Shown piece after piece: positions 1 to 11,230 of a stretch of DNA of 64,000 nucleotides. The translations under genes and the position numbers were made by a program. Position 1 is the stretch's first letter; each line of letters begins with the position of its first letter. The DNA is from Buddleja alternifolia (taxonomy: Eukaryota; Streptophyta; Magnoliopsida; Lamiales; Scrophulariaceae). Where the stretch lies: contig CM033396.1 of NCBI GenBank assembly GCA_019426215.1, positions 37,996,503 through 38,060,502 on the forward strand, written 5' to 3'. The notes below the pieces were generated by a model. The model searched no databases. It was not told the origin of the DNA and worked only from the letters and a program-made list of their open reading frames with translations.

Positions 1-1023
1 AAAATATTGTTCAACTTCAGTTTATTTCACAACTGAGTTTCGATTGATAAATGATTAATTAACTCGATAAGAAGTTAAATTCTTGTAGTTAACTTACGAT
101 TTTGTAGCTTACCACATAATTGTTCCAGAATTTCGAGTTGAGTTTCAATTTTATCGAACAATGAAAATATTTAAAAACTCAATGTTAATGTATAATGAAC
201 CGAGTTTGAATTGGAGTAAATCTTCCACCAAATATATTTTATTACTGGGTAAGTGCCATAATGGATAATATAAAAATCCTACAACATTCACGCCCTTTCA
301 AATAGTGAAGTCTCAAGTGTACTTCACACAATCAAATGTGTGAATGTTCAAAGTCATAATTCCCAAAGTGAACCCTACTGTTACGTTTTTTTTATGAGTA
401 TTCTCTCTTTTCAAAGTGTACACCACAAATATAATTAACTTTGGTGCGTCAAACTTAGTATAACATTGAAATTTCTCAGAAATTAACAAAAGAAAACAAG
501 AATAAAATATGAAAAAACTGAAATTTCCATTGATACATCCATAAATTTCATCTTGTGGCTTAGACGTAGCGGGTCATGTCACCATTTGGTGGACATATTA
601 GCTAAACCTTAGAAGGCTAATCCGAATACAAGATCTCAAAAGAACAATCATGGGCTGAATGAGGGGTTGTTGAAGAAACACTCCCGGTCCACCTTAGAAT
701 TTTCCTTCTCATCCTCAACCAATAATGAAATAATTTTGAGCAAAATGTGATCCATACCTTTAAATATAGGACATCCTCCCAGAAACATATTTGTACAGTT
801 TATCTATGGAAAACAGTAACCAGGGAACTCAAATGGGCAAAATTTATTATTTGGAAGTACAATACATACAGAACCGAAACGGCACACGATAGGAGTTTTT
901 GTTGCGTTCTTGTTTTTCCACCGCAAAAATAAATAAATTTAAATCCAAAACTACAAGGCCGAAGAAAATTATAAAGCATTACACACAGTCAACAATATTA
1001 ACGTAAGAGTTTGCAATAAACAT
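1..1023. other. No gene recognised; 3' flank of VHA-c'' gene
   Basis: AT-rich DNA downstream of the V-ATPase gene, which is on the minus strand. It must hold that gene's 3' UTR; a minus-strand AATAAA (plus-strand TTTATT near 841-846) is a possible polyadenylation signal. No convincing coding region or transposon end was seen, and the small ORF near 747-932 has no recognisable features. Confidence 0.5.
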
Positions 1024-4000
1024 TTACGCCCCGGATGGCCAAGTTGCTTGAGCAGACATAATAATGCCTACAATCACACCAAACAGTCCAAGTGCACTGC
1101 CAAATATCTCAATAACAAGGATCTTAACAAAAAGGGACGAGTTTTGTGCGTCGGACAAGGCACAGCTGCTTCCTATGATTCCAACACATAGCCTTTGGAG
1201 ACGAACAAAATAAATTATCAGATGATGGAAAAATATTGGTTTAAATCCAACATTGTTTCGTAAGGGGAAAGTTGCAATATTAGTCCTATAGGACATGGCC
1301 TACTGCAATTTTAGTCCCATTGTTTATAAACTTGAAAAATTAGTTCCACAAGATGCATTTTTTTTCTTTTTGCAATTTTAGTCCCGTTCATTGAAAAAAA
1401 ATTGGAATCTATTAAATTAAGTACTAATGACCAAACTAACAGTTTGCGTCCTTTTCTTAATGATTGAGACTAAAAGTGCAAAAAATGCACCCTACGGTGC
1501 TAATTTTGCAAGTTTGTGAACATTGAGACTAATGATGTAATTTTTCCCATCATAAACTATTCAAAAGAAGTGACAAATTAAAACTCACCCACAGACAAGG
1601 TTTGCGAAGCCCACAATTATTCCAGAAGCAAATATGGCGTAGCCTGCTCTGAGGGACTCTGGGTCATACATCTTTGAAGAAGGCACACTCTCCAGCTTTG
1701 TCTGAAGAATGATAGCCACAATGACTCCATATATGGCCACAGCCTCACAGAAAATCACACTGGGAGAAGGATAAAGTTCAAAAGTGTTAGCAGTCGTCCC
1801 AGAAGTCAAACGGAAAAACAAGAACTACTGTATCTACAAGTCTACATTATTAGTGCAAATAAAAGATGATGATGTTAAAAAGCTTAAATATGTTCATCAA
1901 TCATCTGTGCAGATCAACCAGGTGGATCTCACACTTTGGATTATCATATTAGTAAAGCAATTCATTTAATTCTTTACATGGATCCTCAATTCACTGCGTA
2001 CACAGGTTCACCACTATAAAATAAGGTGGTATTATTGAAAGTAGACTATCTTAACTGGTCAAAATACAATCAGAGAGAAGGTGTCCAGAAATCTTAAATG
2101 CTGTACTTGGACCTAAGGGTGTGTTTGGATGGAGTGATTTGGATTTAAGGAGTGGATATGGAGGAAGGATTTCAAAATTCAATACAACTTGAAATCATCC
2201 AAACAAACTCAATGGATTTCTTGATGAATTTGAAATTCATGGCTTTCAAATCCCTCCATCCAAACACATCCTAAGAGTTTCGAACAGAAAACTGAAAGGG
2301 AAACATTTTATTTTTTATCCATTTGGTTTTAAGAACAACATATGAAATGCTGGTGCATACAAAATTATGAGAAACACTAATTGATACATCTATTTCGTCA
2401 TTTTATGACATTAAAAAACAGTACTTAGTTTGTCCACACCCCCAATGGAAAACAAGTAAAAAGTGACACAAAAGTGACGAAATTTAGTTTTCGATGCTTT
2501 TCATTTGCTAGTAAATTCCTCAACTATGTTCTTGAAGCGAACAGAAAGTAATATCTAAAAATGATGTGAAGAAGGCCTGCAGACATCTTAAGATGTTCAA
2601 CCACACGCTTTGAGAAGTCACACTCATTATTTGCCCACAAGTCCCTGATAGTATGAGCAGATATTACATGCAGCTAAGCTTTCCTGAACTTCTATACTGA
2701 CAACAACAGTTAATTCTCAACGCAGTGAATTCCAATTTCATACGTAAAAGCTTTTGTTGACTATTACTTCAAAAGGTAAACTTTCTTCTTCTAATGTTCC
2801 ATTTTATTATTTTGCTCTACCATGCAGCTTGATATTAAATATCACCATCACCTTATACTGCCAATGATTTACGATTACGATACGTTTTCTCCAGAGTCTG
2901 GAACGCAAACAATTACTTACTGCTTATAATTACACTCATGATACTTATGTATCATATATGCTTCACAGGGGTCTATTGAAAACACTATGCCCAGCATCTC
3001 TAAGAAGAGAAACTAAAACTCTATAAAAGAGACTGAACTAAGGCAAATAATGTCTCAAGCATAGCTACTTATGGTAAAAAGATTCAGTCCAATGATATGT
3101 TCTATCACCCCTAACTTCGACTCACGCAACACATGGCGATGCAGGTGCTTACCCTCCAACATAGTTCAAACATCTGAGTTGAACCAAAAATGCAAATTAC
3201 TTAAAATTACCTTCAATTTCATTCTTTGAGATTTATTAAGGGTGAGTTTGGCCTAGCTTTTGCATAATTGATTATGGGATAACTGATTCTCGTAGAATTG
3301 ATCATGCCAAAAGTTAGGATTTCCAGCTATTCCAAAAGGTGATTTTGTAACATAAAAATGTCCAAATATTATAGCAAGAGGGCCAAACAATCATCAAAAT
3401 AGCGATTAAACTCCAAATGCAGCTACCGTTGGGCCAAATGCACCCTAAGACTACTGTCTAGGAGATTTTTGCATTCTCTTCCACATTCATAGACACAATT
3501 TATTACAAGTATTTAGCAGTTTTCTCGGCCATCTGCATCTAAGAAACTCAATTTAATTTATATCTTCCCCGCAATCAAATCCTCGAAGGATTACTTCAGT
3601 AATGCAATAAAACACACTTCCTGCACAATCTAATTCTTCGTAAGCGCGTATGCAAGTGTCTCTTAATAAGCACAACATAACAAAATCAAAGCCAAACAAG
3701 CAACACAATGACTAGGCACTAACTACAATCACTTCAAAATTCACCTCGCTTACAGCAAAACAATAATACAGCACCATTTGCATACCAAACTGAAACTAAA
3801 TCAACACACAAATTCGAAAAACTACCTGATTAGGTTTTTGGAAGTAATACGAGGAGCTTTGATTGCAGCACCAATCAAACTACTTCCGGTTATATATATT
3901 CCCCTACAAATTCCACAAAATTCAAACAAAAATCAGGCAAGCCGAAAGCTTTATCAGAAATCTATTCGAATAATCGGTTTATCGAAATTACCAGGCGGCG

Positions 4001-4104
4001 CCGAGGACGGAAACGCCGATGGAAAGTGCGATTCCGATGGCGGCGAAAGTGTAGGGAGAGATCTGAACCAGCGCCTGCGACCATGAACTCGACGACGACA
4101 CCAT
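1024..4104 (-). CDS. VHA-c'': V-type H+-ATPase proteolipid subunit c'' (four exons)
   Basis: Membrane subunit of the Vo rotor ring, which carries protons into the vacuole and endomembrane compartments. Exons on the minus strand, in order, are 4104-3992, 3903-3826, 1759-1589 and 1192-1024. All introns are GT-AG (3991-3904, 3825-1760, 1588-1193) and phases match, giving 531 nt or 176 aa, close to the usual plant length. The ATG at 4104 begins [14 protein letters not shown]. The first helix contains [15 protein letters not shown]. Later blocks include [17 protein letters not shown], where the glutamate after FC is the expected proton-binding carboxylate, and [17 protein letters not shown]. The C-terminus reads [20 protein letters not shown]. 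The second intron is about 2.1 kb and holds two MITEs; the last intron holds a foldback element. The coding sequence looks intact. Family assignment is from remembered plant c'' sequences and is very secure. Confidence 0.95.
1265..1548. mobile_element. Foldback MITE in VHA-c'' intron 3
   Basis: The left end GGGAAAGTTGCAATATTAG is matched in inverted form by the right end, which reads ...TAATTTTTCCC. The arms carry the recurring phrase 'gcaattttagtccc'. It belongs to the same broad style as other elements here whose termini read GGGAAAATT. No clean target-site duplication is visible, so it is probably an old copy. It lies wholly inside the intron 1193-1588. Confidence 0.6.
2117..2271. mobile_element. 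Tourist-like (PIF/Harbinger) MITE, 155 bp
   Basis: Terminal inverted repeats GGGTGTGTTTGGATGGAG and GGATGTGTTTGGATGGAG (right end reverse-complemented) are flanked by the 3-bp duplication TAA at 2114-2116 and 2272-2274. A TAA/TTA target and G-rich ends are the hallmarks of PIF/Harbinger MITEs. It sits in the long intron of the VHA-c'' gene. Confidence 0.85.
3240..3445. mobile_element. Second Tourist-like MITE, 206 bp
   Basis: The ends GGGTGAGTTTGGCC and GGGTGCATTTGGCC (right end reverse-complemented) are flanked by TAA at 3237-3239 and 3446-3448. The interior differs from the 2117 copy, so this is a different family in the same intron. Same PIF/Harbinger logic. Confidence 0.8.
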
Positions 4105-4400
4105 CTTGGTGAGATCGGAGGAAAAAAATATAACAGTTTTTTTTCTGATCAGAGAGAAGAAATTATGAGATGAAGATCTGTGACTTAGCTGAATGAATGG
4201 GCTGGGGTCTATTTTGTTAATATTTGAGTTTCATGGCCTTCAAAAGAATTAGTAGATTTATGATGTCATTGGGCTCAGATCTAAAAGCCCATGGTCTTAT
4301 GTAGTTGGATCTTTTCATACATTTTTTCATTTGGGCTTTGTTTTAACCCGACTCTATATATAGACGAAGAGGGATACCCTCACCTGACAAACTTTAGCCG
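4105..4400 (-). promoter_or_regulatory. Likely promoter and 5' UTR of VHA-c''
   Basis: Upstream region of the minus-strand ATG at 4104. A TATATATAG-type TATA box lies at about 4355-4362, roughly 250 bp upstream of the ATG, which would leave a 5' UTR of about 200 nt. The region ends at the SINE near 4455. TATA position only; no start-site evidence. Confidence 0.4.
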
Positions 4401-4454
4401 ATAGTTTTTTAATTATGAGTCACACAGATTTTATAAGACTTTAAATACGGATAG

Positions 4455-4640
4455 AAAACCCAAGACCTGTTGGTCTAGTGGTATCCACCTCCCACTTTAT
4501 GTGAGAGGTCCTGGGTTCAAATCCACGCTGCCACAAGTTATGGCTCTCCTCTTCTTTATGGAGCTAAATAGAGTTTTTATGGCTCAAGATTATGACTATT
4601 AGCTCGATTTTATCATGTTAGATATTTAGGGTATCCCCCT
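4455..4640 (+). mobile_element. tRNA-derived SINE
   Basis: Pol III A box TGGTCTAGTGG at 4471-4481 and B box GGTTCAAATCC at 4514-4524 match the consensus, with the spacing normal for tRNA. The flanking sequence does not fold into an acceptor stem, so it is not a tRNA gene. The tail runs into an AT-rich stretch ending 'ataaaagtaaataaag'. The 3' boundary is approximate. Confidence 0.65.
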
Positions 4641-4817
4641 TCATCTTGAATTAATAAAAGTAAATAAAGAGAGAAAAGTCACAACTTGTGACAGATTGGA
4701 ATTGAACACAGGATCGTGAAAACTAATATTACTATATTAACAAATCTTTGTTACACCATTTATAAATTTAAGAAAAAAATTTGTACAAATAGCATGCATA
4801 TAAGTAACTGGAATAGG

Positions 4818-5074
4818 GGGAAAATTGCATATAACCCCCTGTGTTATCACTTTTTTTGCACAAAACCCCCTTGTGTTAGCCTAAACCCTGCACGAAACCC
4901 CCAATTCGTGTTAAATCCGAGGAAAGTAGCATACACACGCAGTGTATTTGATGTAGGGTTGGGGGTTTCGTGCAGGGTTTAGGCTGACACAAGGGGGTTT
5001 CGTGCAAAAAAATTAACATAAGGGAGTTTTCAGCGAAAAAGTGATAACACAGGGGGGTTATATGCAATTTTCCC
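4818..5074. mobile_element. Mutator-type foldback MITE, 257 bp
   Basis: Long inverted arms: GGGAAAATTGCATATAACC at the left is mirrored at the right end for about 40 bp, followed by shared internal 'cacgaaaccccc' modules. Flanks are TGGAATAGG (4809-4817) and TCGAATAGG (5075-5083), a 9-bp target duplication with one mismatch, typical of Mutator-like elements. No coding capacity. Confidence 0.75.
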
Positions 5075-5083
5075 TCGAATAGG

Positions 5084-6230
5084 TGATGAAATACATTTTG
5101 AAATAGAGGGTCTAATCATGGTTCAAAGTTTCTTTTCTTTTCTATCGAAACGTCCGAAAAGTTTCTGTTTTTCAATTTAAGGAAAAGAAATCACCATATA
5201 GTTTCGAAATTACATTGTTTCCTAAAAAACTCTTAATGTTTCCATGGTTTCCATGAAACATGGAAACTTTCATGGAAACCATGGAGAGTTTGACAATTTA
5301 TTTTCAAAAAGATTTACTCTATCGCCAACATATTGAAAAAAAATAATAATAAAAGAAGAACAAATAAAGAGTGATAAATCTAACAATCAAACAAATATTT
5401 ATTTCATTGAGGAGCAATTTTTTATCATGTGACTCAAGATAAAAATTATTGTACAATTGATTAAAGTAATTTTTTCATATAATTTGCAAATGAGTTTGAA
5501 ATCATGGTATAATCCATATTAACTTTTTATTTTTCCCTCACCAACACTTTTAAATTTTTTTTATTTCACAATTTAAGTTACTAAAATTTATCAATTATAT
5601 GCTTTGTGAATGATAAATTTGAATCAAACCACTTTTCAGTTTTTTCACGACAACAATTTTAGAATTTTTAATTTCACAATTTAAATTACTAAAATTTTGT
5701 TGGTTATATGCTCTGTGAATGTTAAACTTGAATCAAACGTTACCACTTTATTTATTAGTGTAATTTGATCGATTATTGATATAGATGTATAAACATTTTA
5801 TATAACTATTGTTTTTTGCTTATGAAAAGAGGAAGCAACTCTTCTTTACTTCTTTTTTCACAGTTTCTACCTTGTTTCTGGCATTTTTAAAGTTTTTTCT
5901 GACGCTTTCGAAACGTTTCCGATACGTTTCCGATATTTAACAACTTGAAACTTATCATCGAAACGAAATTTTAATCCTTGGGTCTAATATGTCCAAGAAT
6001 GACTAGAAATGATCTTCTGCTGTAAAACTCTATTGCATTTTTTTATTGGAAGGTATTAGATGAATATTATGTGTCTGATAAAAAATTAACAATTACACGT
6101 ATTATTCACCCAATACTTTGCAGTAAAAGATTAATAGAAATTGCAATAAAATATCTCGTTTGAAAATTACACTTCTTAATTTGTTTAACCTCTTAATGCT
6201 TGTTCCATAATGATGAAAATATATATATAT
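5084..6230. other. AT-rich intergenic DNA with one perfect hairpin
   Basis: No gene found. Contains the hairpin at 5241-5285 and degenerate repeats of 'tttcacaatttaa-ttactaaaatt' near 5560-5710. It ends in a (TA)n tract at 6219-6238 next to the LINE fragment. Confidence 0.5.
5241..5285. repeat. Perfect 18-bp stem hairpin
   Basis: TCCATGGTTTCCATGAAA at 5241-5258 is exactly complementary to 5268-5285, with a 9-nt loop whose sequence is itself a piece of the stem (CATGGAAAC). It looks like a local foldback of a short repeated unit. Confidence 0.85.
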
Positions 6231-6264
6231 ATATATTTTGGTAAAAACAGGCAAATACAAACTA

Positions 6265-6573
6265 CTAATGACCTTCTACCCTAACTCCCTCCTCTACCCT
6301 CCCCGGGGGGAGGAGCCAAAATTTTATTTCTTGACCCATTCCATGCCCCATTTTTGCGAGGGCATTCGCGCAAATGTTCTTCTCCCTGAGGGCATGCTTA
6401 AACACACACATCCAAGGTTTCCGGAGTAACTTCCGACAATCCGAGACAATATTCTCCAGGGGATGTTGTTCCACGTTGCCATCTTGCACAAGTTTCCATG
6501 TGTCCTCTGAGTCAATTTCCACTATGATATTCTTGAACCGTCGCTCCCAGGCTAGGTTAAGACCTTCACAATG
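6265..6573 (-). pseudogene. LINE RNase H-like domain fragment
   Basis: Reading leftwards, the frame resembles the RNase H-like domain that ends many plant non-LTR retrotransposon ORF2 proteins. It begins EGLNLAWERRFKNIIVEIDS, with the typical 'EID(S)' acidic motif. It continues with HPLENIVSDCRKLL and ends in NICANALAKMGHG, matching the 'ADALAK' style C-terminal motif. Nothing of the reverse transcriptase is visible to the right, so this looks like a 5'-truncated LINE tail, with the (TA)n tract at 6219-6238 near its 3' end. Confidence 0.7.
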
Positions 6574-6691
6574 ATGAAAAGATGATTTCTTTGTTCCGGG
6601 TTTTTTTTTGGGGGTTGGGGGGTGGGGGCGGGAATTTTTAGTTGCACTTGGATGAAGATAGATAAAAAGACTTCGGTAGATAGATAATATG

Positions 6692-6985
6692 GAAAATTAC
6701 ACGATTAAAGAGTTCGGTAGATAGATAAAAGACTTTAGCAAACATATACCCCTTACTTATTGTGTAATTATAAAATACCCCTCATTTAAAATTATCAACA
6801 CACCCCTTAATGGGTAAATTTGTCAGGTTTATAGAGGTAAAATTATAGGATTTTTTAAAATACGTAAGGGTGCAATTATAAAACATGTCTTAACTTGAGA
6901 GGAGTTTTACGTCATTTCTAAAAAGTGAGGGGTTTTTGATAATTAATTACACAATAAATGAGGGGTCTATGTATAATTTTTCCAG
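6692..6985. mobile_element. Foldback MITE (GGAAAATTACA family)
   Basis: The left end GGAAAATTACAC and the right end ...TATAATTTTTCC frame inverted arms sharing 'ccccttacttattgtgtaatta' (6748-6770) and its complement near 6945-6965. A short unrelated-looking stretch sits in the left arm. No clear target duplication. Related to the copies at 11700 and 13215. Confidence 0.6.
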
Positions 6986-7431
6986 GACAAAACTAGAGTA
7001 GAAATTGCCCCTAGAATCGTTTACGTCGCTTCCTTCTAGCCCAGACCCAGCTTGGCTGCACCCAAATGTATTTCACAAGGAGAGTGTATTACACTTGTCA
7101 TATAATTGGTAAATTCATCTAAAAATACACATGGATTTAGTTGAGTTGGGAGCGGACTAGAATTTCTTATGAATATGGCGCAAATTAGACAAATCCCACA
7201 CAACCGTTGGTTTTAGTATTGGACAAAAGCAAATATCGCCATTTCTTTGATCTTTAATACACCACATGGTTCTTCTCACCGCCCTTGTACCGAAAACTAC
7301 AAATGTCCCAATAGAATGATATCTATAGTACGATTTGTTGAAGACGACGCGTAGTAAAGTGTAACTTTGCAGCACTATACAATTTGATGAAGATGACAAA
7401 TATTGAAGTATACGTTGGTTATTCTAAGGAT

Positions 7432-8245
7432 TGGTTGGAAATTGGATCTAAATAAAGTAGGTGTGACGTATTTTCGGTAACAAATTCGAACAATACGTGA
7501 GAATTTCGAATTTCTCTAATTTGAGTTTGGAAGAATGAGAAATTAAATGCTGAAGTTGTGCTTTGAAATTTATGGGTTTACCGTGAATTTTTTTTCTGAT
7601 CCAACGGTGTAAAACGAGGGGAGTTAAAGATACTACCCATTACGATCGATTGCCACTGTATTTTTAACACACATATAGCTCGGAGACGTAGAACAAAAAT
7701 TCGTTTATTTGCATCAAGTTTTCGAGGGGTTCATTCAAGACTTACTCGCACTATTACTCAACAGAAAATAAGTAATTGGTCGTATTTATGATGGTCAAAA
7801 TCATTACGACCGTTACATGTGAGTCATTAAATTAAATTTAATGACATTTATGTGAGTCATTAAATTCTTTAGTAACACTTATGACCTCTCTTGTTTTTAA
7901 CATCTATATAAACCCCCTTGGATGATCATTTTTTTTCAAGAGTGAATCAACAATATCCTCTTCATCTATGTTCATTCTCTCAAGTTTTGTTATTCTGAGA
8001 ATAACAAAGTCGAGAGTTGAATCATTTTGTTATTGAGATTTCGAAACAAGGGTTTCGTTCGTGAGTCTCGATTTTGAAGTGGTTCAATCCCGAAAAGAAT
8101 CGTTATATTTTGGGATACAAATTACACCAATCCGTACCACCAATAGCAGGATTATAGCTGAATAATATTGTGTTAAAGGACATAATTTATTTTAGCCTCA
8201 ATTCCAAACTGCATATCTATTTTATCAAAATCAATTTTACCAACA
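7432..8245 (+). repeat. Solo LTR, diverged relative of the copia LTR at 37521
   Basis: It aligns by eye over its length with the LTR of the 37.5-kb element. Shared blocks include 'aaattcgaaca', 'atttcgaatttctc', 'aatgagaaattaa', 'gaagtggttcaat' and 'ccgtaccacc'. It ends in CCAACA and is flanked by GGATT (7428-7432 and 8246-8250), with one base apparently lost at the left TG. No internal retroelement sequence adjoins it, which fits LTR-LTR recombination. Confidence 0.65.
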
Positions 8246-8578
8246 GGATTTTTTCTTAGCTGGCCGTGAAATATCACGACCATTTCGATATGGATCCCAC
8301 GTGTGGGGGTAATTATGATTATTTATTTTTATGTAAACGCTATAAAAAGAGAGATTAAAATTTATTTATAGCTGAAATAGTCTACGTTGAACTAATAGCT
8401 GTAAGCTGATTAGGATATCTTTGTGATTGAACGCATAAATCGGGGTTTTTTTTATATTCTTTTTCATTATCAGACTTCACAACTTTGTACCTTCGGTTCC
8501 CAAGAATGCCTAAAAGTTAACTTACACCTATCTAAGTAGCAAAAGTACGTAATTAGCACACACACATAAATATTTCTA

Positions 8579-9366
8579 GAGAAAATAGCAGATACCCCAA
8601 AACTATTAGGTGATATGCACTTTGCCTCCCAAACTATTAAAAGTTACAATAAATACCCTAAACTATCATATATGTGCACTTTGCCCCCTCGGTCAGTTTC
8701 GGGCAGCACACAAGGGGCAAAGTGCTACAAATCGCATAGGTAGGGGGGCAAAGCGCACATCACCAATTTTTTTTATTTTTTAAAATTTTTACTAATTTTT
8801 TTATTTTTAAATTTTTTTATTTTTATACTTTTTTTTATTTTTTATTTATTTTCATATTTCCGGATTTTTGAATTGTCTTTTTTTTTTTGAAAATTATAAA
8901 TATTTAAATTTATACTTCTTTTCACTGTTTTCTTATTTAATTTCATGGTTTATTTTTATTTTTCTTATTTTCATGTTTGAAAATTATTTATTTCAAACCT
9001 AAAAATAATATTTCAAGAAAAATCCAAATAAATCCCAATATGCATGATTTAAATTGAACGATGAATGGGTAAAAAATTTCTTCGAAATTGACCGAGGGGG
9101 GTTAAGTTAATATTAAAAATATTTGAATTTTTCTAAAAAAAGAAAAAATAGCAAATACCCCCCCCCAACCTATGAGGTGATGTGCGTTTTGCCCCCTCAC
9201 CTATGCGGTTTGTAGCACTTAGCCCCCTGTGTGCTGCCCGAAGCTGATCAAGGGGGTAAAGTGCACATATATGATAGTTTAGGGTGTTGAGTGCAACTTT
9301 TAATAGTTTAGGGGGCAAAGCGCACATCACCTTATAGTTTGGAGAGGGGGTATCTGCTATTTTCTC
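8579..9366. mobile_element. Foldback MULE-type element, 788 bp, perfect 9-bp TSD
   Basis: It starts GAGAAAATAGCAGATACCCC and ends with the inverse complement. Perfect 9-bp duplications ATATTTCTA flank it at 8570-8578 and 9367-9375. Each arm of about 200 bp is itself an imperfect palindrome carrying modules such as 'gatgtgcactttgcccc' and 'gggggcaaagtgc'. The centre (8765-9130) is T-rich low-complexity DNA. Same family as the copies at 31.4-34.3 kb. Confidence 0.85.
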
Positions 9367-9731
9367 ATATTTCTAACCCATTTTCTGAATTTACATCCAT
9401 AAACACTTCAAAATTTCTAATAGTATTCTCTATCATTTTATGAGATTTTTGGACTTGATCATATGGTCAAACTCAAACGTATTCACTTTTGTTATAACCA
9501 ATCACATGATAAGAATTCATTTGCCAAGTGAATTACACTTTGAGGTTCGGCCAAACTTGATTTGAACTAGAATTTTCTCACAACACCCATATATGTCCAA
9601 CACCATATATCGTAAACATCTTCCATGCCTATTTTTAGTTACTTTAATATCAAGTAATCCGAAGTTAATTTGCAGAACCAGCTAGTTTACAATTTAAATA
9701 GTATGGTAAACATAAACTTATAAGGCCCTTA

Positions 9732-10681
9732 GGGCCTCTCCAATGGAGAGCTATTTTGTAGCTTTTAGCTCCAAAATAGCTCTCCAATGGAGAGCTATTC
9801 CCCTGCGCTATTTTAGCGCAGGGGAACAGTGCAGCGCTATATTTAGCGCTGCACTGTAGCTCAGAGCTATTTTAGCTCTGAGCTATACTTTTTTTTTTTG
9901 TTTTTTTGTCTCTTTTTTCCTTTCATTTTTACCCCCAAAGTTTTGTAATTAGTCATGTCAGCCCCTTCTTTCATTTCACACCCTTTCATTTCCGCCCCTT
10001 TATTTTGTATTTATCTTCTTTCTTGTTTTTTTCAATTAATGTATATATTATTTTAATTTAACCAAAAGAATAAACATTTAACTAAAAGTAGTACAAAATG
10101 CATATTCTATATAATTTAAAACATTTAAAATCAACTTCAACATAGAACAATGTTACATAAATACCTAAAATTACACAATTGAAAGGGAAACATACATAAT
10201 ACAAGATAAATAGAACATAAAAAAGCAACAATAATTTAAAATGGTGGTAAATCGGATCCACTTCCTCCCCCAAAATTAGGAAAATAGTCACCATAATAAT
10301 TTGACGCCGACGATTGATGTGGATATTGATTTTGTTGAGCTCTTTTCTGTATAATAGATGCTTGTTCAGCTTGAATAAAAGCGCGAACAGTCTCATCAGT
10401 GATACAAAATAATGAAGTAGTTTAATAAATTTCAATTATTTAATATTATTATTATTAAAACTCTAAAAAATTATTTACTTGGATGAATATGTACAAACAT
10501 AAAATTTGGGGTATTTGTGAAATATGAGAAATAGTATAAATGAGGTGTAAAAATATTATTATTATAATGAATAGTGATTTAGAGCAGAATATAGAGCAGT
10601 ACATTGGAGTTAATGTACTGTAGCAGAGTTAAAATAGAGATAAAGTTGGAGTTATTTTAACTCCATACATTGGAGATGGCC
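9732..10681. mobile_element. PIF/Harbinger-type element with hairpin array, 950 bp
   Basis: The ends GGGCCTCTCCAATGGAG (left) and GGCCATCTCCAATGTATGGAG (right, reverse-complemented) are flanked by TTA at 9729-9731 and 10682-10684. The left 150 bp is a row of perfect hairpins (separate entry). A minus-strand remnant near 10236-10400 reads TDETVRAFIQAEQASIIQKR then a Q/N-rich tail ending in DLPPF and a stop, so some coding sequence of a larger parent seems to survive; I could not assign it. No transposase catalytic domain is present. Confidence 0.75.
9736..9885. repeat. Array of four consecutive hairpins
   Basis: Hairpin 1: 9736-9757 with 9773-9794 (near-perfect, 22-bp arms). Hairpin 2: 9800-9810 with 9814-9824 (perfect, loop TTT). 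Hairpin 3: 9827-9839 with 9844-9856 (perfect, 13 bp). Hairpin 4: 9857-9869 with 9873-9885 (perfect, 13 bp, loop TTT). The last three share the core GCTA-loop-TAGC while their outer bases differ. A fifth, smaller one (GGAGTTA-TTT-TAACTCC) lies near the right end at about 10648-10664. Confidence 0.9.
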
Positions 10682-10763
10682 TTACAATTTCATCCAACAA
10701 CTTGAGGATGAAATTAGAAAGAGAAACACGACAATGAGTTTTAATGTAAATATTCTCCACAAT

Positions 10764-10910
10764 GACACATCATGGCTTATTCTCCGTTAAAATTCATTGT
10801 AACAGCACAAAATTACAAACTGATTGTGACTTGAAAATTTCTGTCCCATCGACACGTCATGGCTTATTCTCTGTGAAAATTCATTACAACATCACAAAAT
10901 TACAAATTGA
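10764..10910. repeat. Degenerate direct duplication, about 87-bp period
   Basis: Two copies of 'cacatcatggcttattctc...attcatt..aac..cacaaaattacaaa.tgat' begin at 10764 and 10851, with scattered differences. Simple local duplication; function unknown. Confidence 0.7.
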
Positions 10911-11057
10911 TGGTCCATCTCTCTCTCTCCCCAAAATCTTATCCTTCTTTTTTCATTACCTTATGTTCACATACCCATGGATAAGGAAAATGTTTTGTCA
11001 AAAATCAACATTTCTATGTTTTTATCATGTAGTTTCAAACCATTTTTTTTGTTTACG

Positions 11058-11230
11058 AGGGAACCCGCAGTCGCTATCCAAAGATGCGCTATGGGTAAAC
11101 TCCACCCTCATACAATAGCCCAAAAATCACATGAAAAGGTTAAGCCGCACTAAGAAAATCCTATGCGACGGGTTCATATCCCCAGAGCGAATTGATCCCA
11201 GGTTACCTTGATAGGAAGTACCTTACCAAA
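11058..11230. repeat. Possible dispersed SINE-like repeat
   Basis: The phrases 'gggaacccgcagtcgctatcc', 'gggtaaactccaccct', 'aatagccca' and 'taagccgcactaa' are familiar as parts of a short dispersed repeat seen in many dicot genomes. Boundaries and class are uncertain and the assignment rests on memory only. Confidence 0.3.

Noticed and set aside
747..932. Small plus-strand ORF
   Set aside because: No family features, AT-rich flank of the V-ATPase gene; chance ORF.
3778..4086. Plus-strand ORF over the first exons of VHA-c''
   Set aside because: Antisense shadow of the true minus-strand exons.
4459..4530. tRNA gene candidate with perfect A and B boxes
   Set aside because: No acceptor stem pairing and a long transcribed tail; fits a tRNA-derived SINE instead.
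10082..10435. 117-codon minus-strand ORF
   Set aside because: Hydrophobic low-complexity frame; a different frame of the same DNA has a more protein-like remnant, so this frame is a shadow.
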